From Brachypterus glaber (Eukaryota > Arthropoda > Insecta > Coleoptera > Kateretidae), in the NCBI GenBank assembly GCA_958510825.1, contig OY294048.1:37661026-37725025 (forward strand): a stretch of 64,000 nt of DNA. The letters are read 5' to 3'. The notes under the pieces are model-generated. The model had not been told where the DNA came from and made no database searches. It saw nothing but the letters and a program-made list of their open reading frames with translations. Positions 11,440-22,185 of this stretch are shown in pieces. A program made the translations under genes and the position numbers. Positions within the stretch are counted from its first letter, which is position 1. Each line of letters starts with the position of its first letter.

Positions 11440-12149
11440 TTAATACTAAGTAAAACGTAGATATTTATTTTATTACCAATTTAATTAACACTGTTTTCAA
11501 TATATATTTTTTTTACTTCCGCTTTTAATTCATTCTGCATCCAACTTTTTATTCAAACGTTTGAGAGCTCTTGTGTAAAGCATAATAAATATAGGTACCT
11601 CTTTAGCTAATTAAATTTAATATAGCAGGATATTTATCAAATAAATATTTATCTTTATTATTTTATTTTATCAATAAATTTTCTATGTATGTATGAATTA
11701 GTCACACAACGTAAAATAACTAATACGCATTGTGTGAAAAAAAAAAACGCTTTTTTTATATTATTTAGTGGCTATTCAAAACATTAATTATTAAATTAAC
11801 AAACACGCTTTGGCGAAAAAAAAATACTTGGCCCAAATGGAAAAGTTTCATAAAAATCGCGCGGCAGTTAAAGTGTTATGTAATAAGTATTATTAATTAA
11901 TTATTACTTTTAAACTTTTAACAAAAAGGCCAAACAAGCTAAAAGTTTAAGTTACAAATGTGATAGTTGTCACCTTGTCCTTACATCATTAATTTCTAGT
12001 TTAGAGTTAAATTAAACTTGAGTTTAAACTGCTGATTAAATTTAATTTTAAACTACTGTTTAAACTAGCGTTTTTATGTATTTTTAACAATTTTTTATTA
12101 TTTACCGAGAAAATGTTATAAAATTAAGAAGCAACAGATTGGTGTACTC
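11440..12149. other. No recognisable feature
   Basis: A+T-rich DNA with homopolymer runs. No gene, RNA or bounded repeat seen. Confidence 0.45.
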
Positions 12150-12433
12150 GGGTGGATTGGTGTAGTGGACTACCGCGTCGTACTTGACGAGTTTACTACC
12201 CAAAATAGCGTGAGTTCGATTCTCACCGGCGCCGATTTGCCTTTTTCAGTTAATTAATAATTGAAATTTGGCGAAGGCGCAAGTGAAGCGGACACTCCCT
12301 ATAAATTGGTTCGAAAGTCAATTAAAGCCGGTGGTTCCCTCTACTACTAGCCCACACAAGTCCTGGACTTAGGGGATGCTTAATTAGGTAGAATAGTACG
12401 AGGTTAAACAAAATGTATGTATGTAAAAAAAAA
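12150..12433 (+). mobile_element. tRNA-derived SINE, complete copy, head type 1
   Basis: The head has an RNA polymerase III A box TGGTGTAGTGG (12,158-12,168) and a B box GAGTTCGATTC (12,212-12,222) at tRNA-like spacing, ending GCGCCGATTTGCC. The body contains AATTTGGCGAAGGCG, GAAGCGGACACTCCC, GCCGGTGGTTCCCTC and AAGTCCTGGACTTAGGGGA, then CGAGGTTAAAC and an ATGT-rich, A-rich tail. Three relatives lie at 22,931, 47,086 and 53,936. Such elements are transcribed from the internal promoter and copied by a partner LINE; that role is family knowledge. No confident target duplication seen. Confidence 0.88.
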
Positions 12434-12739
12434 GGATTGACAAAAAAGTGATATCGTCTTTCCATATCGCACAGCATATTTCCTAAAAAATAGATCAATT
12501 GTGATATATTCCATTTGAGTTGTCTTACTAGATTCAGGTATTCCACCTACCTAAACATTGCGATATTCCTGCAGGGCTCTGTGGGCTGAATAAGTTTAAA
12601 AAACGAGGGTGGCTGAGGAACACGTCACCAAGCAACCAACGCACAGTGGCATTGCGTGGATCACAGTGGAAAAAATAACAAAATTTATAGGAAATTAACT
12701 ATTCTCCAAAACAGCTACAGGGGCTATTATTTTACTTAT
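12434..12739. other. No recognisable feature
   Basis: Flanking DNA between a SINE and a tandem-repeat element. No gene seen. Confidence 0.4.
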
Positions 12740-13617
12740 GGTACACGATAAAAATAAATTACATTAAATTACATAGTCCGTAAATGGTAATATGTTGCCA
12801 TAGACCGGAATGGCAAAAATTACATAGTCCGTAATGGTAATGTTTTGCGTAGACAGGAACAGTAAAAATTACATAGTCCATAATGGTAATATTTTGCATA
12901 GACCAGAACGATAAAACGTACATAGTCCAGAATAGTAATATTTTGCATAGACCGGAACGCTAAAAATTACATAGTCCAGAATGGTTTGGACTTGAAATGT
13001 GGAAAAAAAATATTTACTACTTAGAAAATGTTTGTTCCAAATTACAAGTGTGTCAAAGCTTTTTTGAAATTACGTAAAGTTTATTTGGTTTAATAAACCC
13101 ACGTATTTGCACCCTTAATAAGAGTATAAACTGCATACATCCTTCTTGAAAGATCTATTGGTTGATAAAGATCGTAATTTATAATGAACGTAAATTTTAG
13201 GCCACAAATAAAGCATTTAAATATCGTATATAAATAATATTGACCTTTTTTATACTTTTAACACTTTAACCTAGCAGCATGCGTCGCTATCTCCCTAACA
13301 ATAACAATATTAAACGGTCCGTCTTATGATGCGACGCCTTCTTGGTTGTTGTCCAAAGCGCACGCGCGTCTTAAAATAACATAGCCCGACATTGTAAAAT
13401 GATGTAAAAATATGTAAATCAATGTAAATATATTTTTTTACATTATTTTACATTATTTTACATTCTTTTACATTATTTTACATTATATTACATTATTTTA
13501 CATTATTTTACATAAATTCATGAATTATGCATAGTCCAGAATAGTAAATTTAATATTCCGTACTATGTAAATTCATGTAGTTTTACATTATTTTACATGC
13601 AGTTTTTACAGTGTACT
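12740..13617. mobile_element. Element with two internal tandem arrays
   Basis: The ends GTACACGATAAAAA (12,740) and TTTTTACAGTGTAC (13,604-13,617) look like imperfect inverted termini. Near the left end, units of about 49 bases (ATTACATAGTCCGTAATGG... GCATAGACCGGAAC) repeat about 4.5 times (12,770-12,990). Near the right end, a TTACATTATT decamer repeats about ten times (13,420-13,515), and one ATAGTCCAGAATAG word returns at 13,530. No reading frame. Superfamily unknown. Confidence 0.6.
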
Positions 13618-14101
13618 GTTAAACTCTATAACTCTATAATATTAAGTACTGTGGTAAAACACAATATTACCTGATTTAAATTTGTATTCCTTTTAAATCT
13701 GCTTTTGTTATTGTCTGTCAGAACACCCCCAGCAAGGTGACCTCCAACAATTTATATTTAGGGAATTTTCATTACAAATCAAATTTAGGTTACTTACCTA
13801 TAATATTGATTTGATAAAGATTGACATCTGTCATTATTCTTTGACATACGACAAACTTCGCATTTTAATCATCTTTAATTATTTCTCTCATCCTTTGGGA
13901 TAATCTATTTATTATTCTATAAATAGTATCCTGGTGTTTAGGTGAGTAAATACTAATTAGTATTTTTACCGAATATTAATTGTTTTCTGTTTAGTTTTAA
14001 TTAGATAATTTCCTTGCTGAAGGTGTCCTGTCTACCACCACTTGTAACCAATATACGTTGAATGATAACCACTGCATTTTCATACACCTACGACCCCAAC
14101 T

Positions 14102-14375
14102 GAAAAACCAAGGCGCCCAATAAAAATAAGGTTCTTCTGCAGTACACTGATGCATGCAGCCCCTGTATGGGCGTTTAAATACCCTGATGTGCTTGAGAGA
14201 GCACAAGTGTTTTTTTACAAAAGTTTGCTTTGTCTACCTTCCAATACACTTGACTATATAGTCAGATTAGAATCAGGATCCATACCCCTGGAATATACCG
14301 TCTTTAAACTTACATTATCTTGGCTTACTGGAACTCTATCTATGGATAATAGCCGTTACCCAAAAATTTGTTTTT
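14102..14375 (+). pseudogene. LINE ORF2 fragment, part 1 (C-terminal region of reverse transcriptase)
   Basis: The frame reads RFFCSTLMHAAPVWAFKY, then LERAQVFFYKSLLCLPSN, RLESGSIPLEYTVFKLTLSW and SRYPKICF. The order, iWg-like turn followed by LerzQ...L.LP and RLE.G..PLE, is the usual C-terminal side of insect non-LTR retrotransposon ORF2 proteins, downstream of the reverse transcriptase core. The catalytic core itself is not here, so the copy is 5'-truncated. The frame stops making sense at 14,375, where R713 copy C begins, and resumes at 15,089. There is no host promoter or start codon to choose. Confidence 0.75.
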
Positions 14376-15088
14376 CTACGACTGCTTTAAAATGTAAACA
14401 AATACACACACTTTTCAAACACAGAATGAATCCATTCTAGCTCTAGATACGGTATGAATATTCCGTATCAAGTGTTAGAATGAGCACATGTAGTGCCAAC
14501 TCTTGTTTATGAAAGTAAAGAAAACTGTAGCAAAATTAGCAAAAATATATATATTTTAGCATGAAACATTGAATAATTTAATGCAATTTAAAGTTTTGCG
14601 TTAAAATTACATAAAGTTTATTAGTTTTTCTTAATATTTGGCCAGTTTTTTTATCAATTTAGTTCAAAAATTAAAACTGCTCCATCTAGTGTTACATATT
14701 TAAACCTGATATCTGTCACAACGATCTGACATAACCTTCAATTTTTGCATTATAATTTGTAAATATGTACTAAAATTAAATAAAAATCTTTTTCGAGTAC
14801 TGATTTAATAAAATTATTAAATAACATTAATTGCTTTATTTAAAAATATGTGTTTCGTTGCATTTACAATGTCGAGCCACGAAAAACATTGTTTTTAACC
14901 TCGTCCGCAGTTTAAAGCCATACAGTGTTTCATATTTGCAGTCGAAGAAAAAGTATAGTCTACAACACGTATGGAATAGTCATTCCGCGCTCGCGGGACC
15001 GTCATATTCGCCTGCCGGCTCGTATGACAAACTTTCCGCTCGCGCGGAATATTGTCTATTCCATACTAGTTATAGAATATACTATTCT
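14376..15088 (+). mobile_element. R713 family, copy C, inserted in a LINE frame
   Basis: The 713 bases start CTACGACTGC and end TATACTATTCT. Removing them joins ATT TGT TTT T to TA AGA TTA exactly in frame (I-C-F-L-R-L), so both boundaries are defined by an outside criterion. No target duplication is needed: insertion between two T residues is enough. The 5' end has small palindromes (AGAATGAATCCATTCT; GATACGG with CCGTATC), and the 3' end carries a GC-rich hairpin. These traits would fit a Helentron-type non-autonomous element, but this is inference. It encodes no protein. Confidence 0.8.
14969..15066 (+). other. GC-rich terminal hairpin of R713
   Basis: Outer arms GTATGGAATAG (14,969-14,979) and CTATTCCATAC (15,056-15,066) enclose ATTCCGCG (14,982-14,989) and CGCGGAAT (15,043-15,050), with GTCATA and TATGAC further in. 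The block is much richer in CpG than its surroundings and is retained in copies A, B and D with some compensating wear. It could be a transposition-end hairpin or a transcription stop; no function is shown. Confidence 0.7.
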
Positions 15089-15705
15089 TAAGATTAAAGC
15101 AGTTAAACCTACCAGATCGTTACAGTTGTTTGTCAAGTATTAAAAATATACTGATCAGGATAAACCAACCTAATTTATGGGAAAACTTAACTCTTGAAGC
15201 CCTTAAACTAAATAAGCAATATTTACTTGATCAATTTCAAAGTTACTTGTATAAGTTAGATAAAGAAAAACTAAGCACTAGTACCTTCTGCCCCTTATGT
15301 AAGTCTCTAAAAACTAATTCCTCCCACTACCTGCACACGAAAATTCATATTGGTTTTATTCGAATCATAGCTCAAATAAGAATCTCTAATAAACTGTCTT
15401 TAAAATTCTATTACTCTGGTAACTCTTACTCTATTAACCAACAGGAAAAGTGCACCATATGTAACAGATCTGAGTTTGAATCTCTACAACATATATTTTT
15501 TGATTGTCCTATCTATGAACCTCTCAGAAATCCATATGTACTCAGTCTAAGAGATATGAATGGGCTTTTCTTTGCACTGAGTAACCTAAACCTCTTAAAA
15601 CTTAAACTGTTGTACTTTTTTGTAATTAATGTCCTTAAACTGAGATCCTTTATTCTTTCCCCTTATCCGGAATTTTCTTTCAGCTTTTTTCGATTTTTTT
15701 TTTAA
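15089..15705 (+). pseudogene. LINE ORF2 fragment, part 2 (C-terminal zinc-knuckle region)
   Basis: Continues the frame of 14,102-14,375: LRLKQLNLPDRYSCLSSIKN, NLWENLTLEALKL, then two cysteine clusters, FCPLCKSLKTNSSHYLHTK and CTICNRSEFESLQHIFFDC (C-x2-C-x9-H-x4-C). The second is the C-terminal zinc-knuckle-like motif common in insect LINE ORF2 proteins and presumably contacts nucleic acid. The LINE reading probably ends near 15,665: the last residues, rich in F, are encoded by a dispersed repeat (GAATTTTCTTTCAGC) that also occurs at 25,060. Together the two parts give about 295 residues. The copy is dead: it lacks the RT core and is split by R713. Confidence 0.78.
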
Positions 15706-15850
15706 GTTTAACCCCCCATAACTTTTTTTGTTTTTAGGGGTTTACTTTTAAAAACAAAACAGATCTTCCCCTCATAGGACTTGATTTTTCCCGAAAATTT
15801 CGTCACATTTCGCTAAACAGCTTTTAAGACATATAGTTTGACGCATGGAT
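15668..15850 (+). repeat. Dispersed repeat fragment (partner 25,058-25,330)
   Basis: GAATTTTCTTTCAGCTTTTT, TTTAACCCCCCATAACT, ACTTGATTTTTCC and a GAAAATTT word occur in the same order at 25,058-25,260. It abuts the end of the LINE frame, so it either truncated that copy or forms its 3' flank. Confidence 0.65.
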
Positions 15851-17035
15851 CTGTGGCTACGGGAAATATGTTTGGAATGTGTGTTCAAGTGGAAGGCCCG
15901 ATGTAGGCACGCGCGCCTTATAACGCTCTTATAACTCAAACTGATGTGAATAGTTTAAATCTCAAACATACACTAATTTAATTTAGTAGTGCTTAACGGC
16001 AATCTACTATATAATATAATGGAAACTATAATTTAGGAACTTTGCATAGAAGTAGAACTTGGAGGTAAGAATTGTTCTTTCATGTTCTTAAAATTAATTC
16101 ACATTTATTTAATATATTATTCTTAAGTTAAGAAGCTATTGTTTTAATCTGTTTCCAAAGCCCGTCTCACTAGAACTTACGGCTTCCGAATAAAGTGGTA
16201 ACGGATAGTTAAGTATAATCTTCTCTAGGATATACTGTAACTATACGATAGAAGATTGTAATTAAATGTTTTTAGATGTCTTTAAATATTTTTAAATGTA
16301 TTTATTAAATGTTTTTAAATGTATTTATTGATTTGTTCAAAAAGTCCAAACTTGTAACTTTTTGTTAAATTATTTTTATCTCTTTGTTCTTAATTATTTT
16401 TTAACACTGACGTATGTAATATACATTTATTTGTATCAGACTACAATAAATACATTCTGTTCTATTCTAATTCTACAACTGATCGAGTGACCTTCTGCTG
16501 TGAAGCTGCGAGGAGTATAAAAATCCGAACCCTTATCTCGTTCTAAAATACTATTGGTTCTGTCCCTCCCATTGTAGTTGGAATTAAAAATTTGGCATGG
16601 ATATAAAGTTTCGGATGCTAATCAAAGAAAAAAAATAAATATTTTTTTTCAGCCATCCTGGGAACTTTTTTATTCGCCCACTTTCAACTAAGAAATGTAT
16701 GTTAAACTTAGGCTGCCCAAGTTAGGCATGGAATTTAATTTGTTTTTACCATTGTTTACTTAAAGGGTTGCTCCAGTGCTTAAAGTCGTCCTTTTTTTAT
16801 TTTTTTTTTGTTTGTAATATAATATATTTGACTTTGAGACAGACAATTTTACGTAATTTCAATTACAAAAAGTCCTTAAAGCAAAAAAAATAAAAAAGCA
16901 ACGTTAGGCACTCAAGCAAGTATGCATCTGTACCATAAAAAAACGAAACCCTATCGCAGTATCTTTAATAATAACTAATCATTTTCACCTCAAAATTTGA
17001 TCTTCAAAAGCGAAAAATGGTACTCATAATATAAC
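15851..17035. other. No gene; possible LINE 3' end near 16,475
   Basis: CAATAAATACATTCTGTTCT followed by TTCTA-like repeats at about 16,445-16,485 resembles a LINE 3' terminus with a simple-sequence tail and could belong to the split LINE upstream. That link is inference. The rest shows nothing. Confidence 0.4.
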
Positions 17036-17149
17036 AAATACACGGTGTTTGCAGTCTTTTGGCGGAAAATAAAGGGGATGATTTTACATCACAAAATATG
17101 AAAAACCAGCATAAGGTCTGGAAATGAACCCTAAAAGAGTTACTACCCT

Positions 17150-17840
17150 TTAAAATTGTAGGGGAAGTTGGGCTTAACTGGGCCGTCTTTTTTTCGTATC
17201 GAGCATACATACATACATACTATACTAAATAAAAAAAGTTATTAAACATAAACCAGTTAACCCCACTGGACCAGTTAACCTCATAGGGCAGCGTTAACTG
17301 GACCACTACATAGGGTTAACTGGTGACTAACAAAAATATATTAGGTTGTAATTATTGTGAATAAAAACGTTTGAAATCAAATAAAATTTAATTCTAACAT
17401 AAAACTAGACAACGTACTATGTTAAATATTAGATATATCTCATAGTTAACTGGTTTGGGGTTAACTGGACATGGTCCGAACTAATTAATATTGACAAGTA
17501 ATTTTTACCATGTCCAGTTAACCCCGAACCAGTTAACCATGACACCACTGAATGAAATCATAAAAATTTAATACTTAATAAGATATTAGAAGGCAGCAAT
17601 TGTGTAGAATAATTAACAAAATACTCAGTATATTATGTAAAATATTAGTCTAGATCCTCCTATTAATAATAAATTAATAATTAAGAAAAAAATTAACTTT
17701 TTTTAACAATACTACTAACTAAATATCACTAGAATTTGCCCAAAGGCCCCAATTAAGACTAAAAAAACTTGATAAAAGCCAGGTGGATCAGTTAACCCTC
17801 TGGCCCAATTAACTTCGACTTCTCCTACTAAAAATAAGGT
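17150..17840. repeat. Zone of recurring TTAACTGG / CCAGTTAA words
   Basis: The octamer TTAACTGG or its inverse occurs about ten times (for example near 17,255, 17,272, 17,290, 17,317, 17,445, 17,461, 17,515, 17,530 and 17,787), often extended by GGGG or CCCC. The pair at 17,445-17,475 and 17,508-17,540 forms a hairpin, GGGGTTAACTGGACATGG against CCATGTCCAGTTAACCCC. The spacing is irregular, unlike a simple satellite. Confidence 0.6.
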
Positions 17841-17936
17841 TTTTAATTAGTACCTCTGTTATTAATAACGGCAATGGAGCTCTCTACAACTAGAATTATG
17901 AAACAAAAGACGTCTACCCTATCTCTATCTCATTTG

Positions 17937-18027
17937 TGCTACACTTTCCAGCCAACCAAATAAATACTGTATTTGTTTTTCATAAAACAAATACAGTATT
18001 TATTGGGTTGGCGGGAAAGTGTAGCAC
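17937..18027. repeat. Compact hairpin, about 42-bp arms
   Basis: GTGCTACACTTTCC... AAATACTGTATTTG is inverted as CAAATACAGTATTT... GGAAAGTGTAGCAC with a loop of about six bases. It is a near-perfect hairpin about 90 nt long. A weaker half-copy follows at 18,110-18,185. Most likely a palindromic MITE; a small-RNA precursor is possible but untested. Confidence 0.7.
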
Positions 18028-18739
18028 TGAGCGACACGAACGAACATAGCTAATGTGAATCTGTAGAATAAGATAATTCTACTAAAATTTAGAAGGCGTC
18101 AGTAATTTCCCGGCCAAGTAAATATTGTATTTGTTCAACAAAGAACATATAAAGAATTTGTTTGGTTGGGTGGAAGTGGGAGTGTATGTATGTCTTCTAT
18201 CCTTTTTGGGTAGAACTTTTGTCCCTGTCTAATCTAACGGGAGAATTCGCCATTGGTTTATTTTAATTTGTTTTTTTTTTATCCCGCCTCTGGACAAAAT
18301 GTGTGAAGTTTAACACATTTTTGCCCAAACATCTTTATGTTATTTAATTTGAATTTTTTGTAAAAAATATGGATTCCGTAAGTAAAAATACATAAAAAAT
18401 GTCATATAGTGTAAAACTGTAGGAGCAACCGTGTCACCAAAAATGTTACTTTTTAAAAGGCTATTAGCCCTTTAACATTAAATTTAGATGATTCGGTAAA
18501 GAATAATGTTTTGCTTAGTGTTAAATGGATAATCATCCTGCAGCATTAAAATTTTATTGGCTTTTTTGTTTCGCATTCAATATGTCCATCTTCGAAGGGC
18601 CGTAGCTCCCTTAGAGCTTATTTCCGGACATATGTTCCTTTGTTGGTTTTTCATGTTTTGTGGTGTAGAAACACCCCCTTTATTTTACGCCAGAGGACTG
18701 CATACACCGTGTATATTTATTTTTTTTTCTTCGAAATGT

Positions 18740-19260
18740 CCCTTAATTAGATTTTGTCTGCAAATTTGGCCGTTTTCGCCAGTTTGCGCTGTGGCTGTGC
18801 GCGACCCTCTTTCATCGTGCCATCGTTTTCGCCGCAGCATCAGTGTGTTGACGAGAGACCTAAGTGGCGGCGGTTTGAAGCCACCCCTGTGGCATGTTCG
18901 GGACTCGATGTTAAAATCCGTCACTAAAAATAAGTTACTGTAAAAAAAACTTCAATTCGCTCGGGGTTTGTTGCTGCAACTTTTTTATAGTGTGACGGGA
19001 AAGTTAAAGGTGCGTGTGTCCTGGAGTCCTACGGGGCCGGCGGATGGGCCCCTCAGCCGCACTCGCACCACGGGGCGGCGGGAGGGCCTTCGCATTGGTG
19101 TGAGCGTCCCGGTAGATCTTCCGATCCTGTCACTCCGAACGGGGGTCCCAGTCAAGTGAGACAAGTTGTGGACACGTCGTTTCATGGATCTTGCCCCATT
19201 CACAGTCCCTTTCGATTTCACTTTATCAACGGAGGACCTGAATATCACCATCATCATCAG
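18740..19260. other. GC-rich island of unknown origin
   Basis: About 500 bases are far richer in G+C and CpG than anything else in the window, with GGGGCCGGCGG, GGGGCGGCGGGAGGG and several CGC words. Open frames occur on both strands (up to 128 codons, extending from 18,557), as expected when stop codons become rare. None contains a domain I recognise. Candidate origins are a retrotransposon 5' untranslated or promoter region, a first exon with promoter, or transferred DNA. I cannot choose among them. Confidence 0.5.
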
Positions 19261-19344
19261 GTGATTAAAACTGAAATTGAATGTATAATTCTTAATTAAA
19301 GAATCTGAGCCAATTTACCTGTTTTGCAAAATTCAGTACCAAAA

Positions 19345-19540
19345 ACTGTGCTAAAAGGGAAAAGGTTTTTTTGGCCGGCTAACTAAAACTTGTTATTTTT
19401 AAGCTTTTTTAAGTAAGGTGCTTTACTTGTACTGTAATATTTATAAAGAAATTTGACCTTTTGTTTACTTTTGGTCTTAAACTATATGTTCTCTTTGACC
19501 ATATACAAGTATTATAATCATATCATATAAATAAAAATAT
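19345..19540 (+). repeat. Dispersed repeat B, plus copy
   Basis: Same ordered words as 27,228-27,475: GGCCGGCTAACTAAAACTTG, TTTTTAAGCTTTTTTAA, ACTGTAATATTTATAAAG, CTTTGACCATATACAAG and CATATAAATAAAA. Non-coding. Confidence 0.75.
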
Positions 19541-20084
19541 CTTCTATTACGTAATTACATAACCTCAAAACATATGGTTCACCTTACTCCGGATTCATCC
19601 ACTAAAATCAATTTAATTATGAATTTATAATATTTAAATTTGTTGATGTTTTTTTGGGAAGAGGTTTGAAATTAATAATACTCAAACTATTTTCTTAAAT
19701 CATGACGTTTCGAGGGTGGTTTCCCTCGTCCTCAGACCTTTAATATGAGAAAAAAACAATATTAAAATTATATACGAACAAGTTTCTGTATAACCAAAAT
19801 TTAGTTTTTGTTGGGTTAACCAAAAATAATTAAAAACTACTTACAAAAATTTAAACCCAGTTTGAATAAACGTTAGAGACATACATACACAATATAATAA
19901 ATAAAACATTATTAAAGGCTACACAATACTTTTACAGTTATTAATAATAATTTATTACACAAAACGTATCAGCTGACATTAATCTATAGTTATATCTTCT
20001 AAGTACTCTTTGACTGTGTAATAACTTTTATTTGCAAGAAACGCTTTTACCCTATATTTAAATATATTTGGACTACGAATTTGT
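19541..20084. other. No gene; hammerhead-like but imperfect motif near 19,720
   Basis: On the minus strand at about 19,704-19,738 the text CTGAGGACGAGGG, loop, CCCTCGAAACG resembles a hammerhead core, but an extra base separates the core from helix II and no helix I partner is present. I list it as a look-alike, not as a ribozyme. The rest is A+T-rich and unannotated. Confidence 0.4.
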
Positions 20085-20530
20085 CTCAAGGAAAGGGGTA
20101 GTTTGTTATACAGGGTGATACCGCTATAGGTTGGAGAGGATCTAAATAATGCAGATTTATGCTTCGAGTTTTTCTTGGTTAGAAGCAGTAAATGTACACG
20201 GGCTGATATTTTAAAGTAGTAGTAGTAGGGGATGGTAACAAAACACTCCTGTTAGTTTTTCACCGGGTGATCCGCTATCTTGCATTTTAGCCTAGCGAAA
20301 TGTGAGTGCGCTAAATATGCATCTTACGATAAAAAATCATATAACCAATTTTGTTAAGGATGAAATTTCAAACAATTTTTGTTTGAATAATTTTTTTAAT
20401 ATAGTATATTATTAATAACAATCGAGTTATAAATATTCAAAAATATCCATGTTGGAGGTGAAATTCGTTTTTTAAATTGTTCAGCCAAATTATTCATCGA
20501 AGGATAAAAGTGGTTATGAGCAAACTTGTA
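20085..20530 (+). repeat. Dispersed repeat C, diverged copy
   Basis: Contains ATACAGGGTGATACCGC, GTACACGGGCTGATATTTTA, CACTCCTGTTAGTTTTTCAC, TGATCCGCTATCTTG and GTTGGAGGTGAAATTCG, shared with 21,218-21,847 and 60,885-61,450. The edge word CAGGGTGAT matches an inverted ATCACCCTG at the far edge of the 60.9-kb copy, suggesting short terminal repeats. Confidence 0.65.
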
Positions 20531-21217
20531 GCTCTTGAAATGCTCTATAATTTATTATTTGTCACTTATTTTGAAAACAACAAGTCAAACAAAAATTAAT
20601 TGAGTTTTTTTACAGGATTTTATTTTTTGTATAAAATAACATCGTTCTGCGTAAAAATATCATTCGTCTCACGGGGCGTTTATAAAGATTTTTATTTCTA
20701 AGAATAACATAAGTCCAGTGTTTGTAGGAAAGTATTTTTACATTAGTTAATATCAATGTACATAACAAACCATCAAGGTTGGCTTTGCAAAGCATCTAGA
20801 ACCTTACAATTACAGATTTAATATTTTGGTTTAAATTTTTACTATTTAGTCAAAAAAAAGTGTTTTGTTTTTTTATTTTTTATTTTTTTCTTTTATCATA
20901 AAACCCAATTATTTTTGGTTTATTATTAAAGCAACGGTATTCCGTAAAAGAATTTATTTTTAATTAAAAATTAAATACATTTAAATTAAAAAAATCTGTA
21001 AAAAATATTTATACATTATGAAGATTTCCTAAAAAATTAATTTATAAAATATTTAAAAACGTATCTTATAAAGAAGTTTTTTTTTTCTGTAAAATTTGCT
21101 GTTTGTGACGTGTTGTGATTCAATTTAAGATATCTTCCTAGAGAACATTTCTAGTTTCAGTTCTCTGTCGTAAATAAAAAATGATATAATTTTCTTGTTA
21201 GTGTCAAATCGTGTTTT
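20531..21217. other. No recognisable feature
   Basis: A+T-rich DNA rich in poly-T and poly-A tracts. The 61-codon minus frame at 20,610-20,795 has no domain. Confidence 0.4.
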
Positions 21218-21847
21218 TTTATCTTTGGTACACACTAATTAGTCCAGTCAAATAATAAATGTAAATTGCAATAAATGTACACGGGCTGATATTTTAAGGG
21301 GTAGTAGTGGATGGTAACAGAACACTCCTGTTAGTTTTTCACCGAGTGATTTGCGTAAGGGATATCCGCTATCTTGAATTTTATGGGTGAGTTGCTTAAA
21401 ATGCAACTTACGATAAAAATGCATATAACCAATAAGGAGGAAATTTCCAACAATATTTGTCTGGATCATTTTTTTAATATATTAATAACAATCGAGTTAA
21501 TTCAATAAATAAATAGTAAAAACACATTTTTTTTTATCTTTGGTACACACTAATTAGTCCAGTCAAATAATAAATGTAAATTGCAATAAATGTACACGGG
21601 CTGATATTTTAAGGGGTAGTAGTGGATGGTAACAGAACACTCCTGTTAGTTTTTCACCGAGTGATTTGCGTAAGGGATATCCGCTATCTTGAATTTTATG
21701 GGTGAGTTGCTTAAAATGCAACTTACGATAAAAATGCATATAACCAATAAGGAGGAAATTTCCAACAATATTTGTCTGGATCATTTTTTTAATATATTAA
21801 TAACAATCGAGTTAATTCAATAAATAAATAGTAAAAACACATTTTTA
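21218..21847 (+). repeat. Exact tandem duplication, 2 x 315 bp (repeat C)
   Basis: Bases from TTTTTATCTTTGGTACACAC at 21,218 to the following ACACATTTTT repeat at 21,533-21,847, with no difference that I could find. The unit contains part of repeat C (GTACACGGGCTGATATTTTA and the GTGATTTGCGTAAGGGATAT region). Identity over 315 bases in otherwise diverged DNA means a very recent duplication, or an assembly artefact. Confidence 0.85.
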
Positions 21848-22180
21848 AGAACAAGCTTTTAAGTGCTCTAAAAAGAAGAAAATAAATATAAATTTTCAAG
21901 TAAATCAAACCCATCATTTTGTTACATTATAAAATTTTATATGATCTCTCTCTCTCTCTCTCTCTCTCTCTCGCGCGCGAGATTTTCCTGTGTAAACTTC
22001 TATATAAAATAAAAAAATACATCAATTTCTAGTTAGAATTACTTGTGTCAAGATATATTCTCCCGACAAGCTTTTATATCATATAAAATTGTATAATGTA
22101 ACAATATGATGGGTTTGATTTACTTGAAAATTTATTTTCTTCTTTTTAGAGTACTTAAATAAAAGCTTGTTCTTAAAAAT
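21841..22180. repeat. Foldback with a (TC)n and CG run in the loop
   Basis: The arm at 21,841-21,945 (ATTTTTAAGAACAAGCTTTT ... AATCAAACCCATCAT) is inverted at about 22,073-22,180. The loop holds a (TC)n run followed by CGCGCGCGAG at about 21,945-21,980. Non-coding. Confidence 0.75.
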
Positions 22181-22185
22181 GTTTT

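Larger units (their letters stand above)
17036..18715. repeat. Inverted pair of related blocks 1.4 kb apart
   Basis: 17,036-17,165 (ACACGGTGTTTGCAGTC, then GGCGGAAAATAAAGGGG and GAAAAACCAGC) is inverted at 18,590-18,715 with about 80% similarity by eye. The two may be the ends of one long element, with the TTAACTGG-rich zone and a hairpin between them, or two separate insertions of one family. No transposase lies between them. Confidence 0.55.

Noticed and set aside
12150..12229. Functional tRNA gene
   Set aside because: A and B boxes are present, but the cloverleaf is poor and the same head-plus-body unit recurs, so it is a SINE head.
18557..18943. 128-codon frame over the GC-rich island
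   Set aside because: The opposite strand is equally open and neither product has a known domain. Open frames are expected at high G+C.
19704..19738. Hammerhead-like CTGAGGA...GAAACG on the minus strand
   Set aside because: An extra base lies between the core and helix II, and no helix I partner or cleavage triplet with a usable helix III is present.
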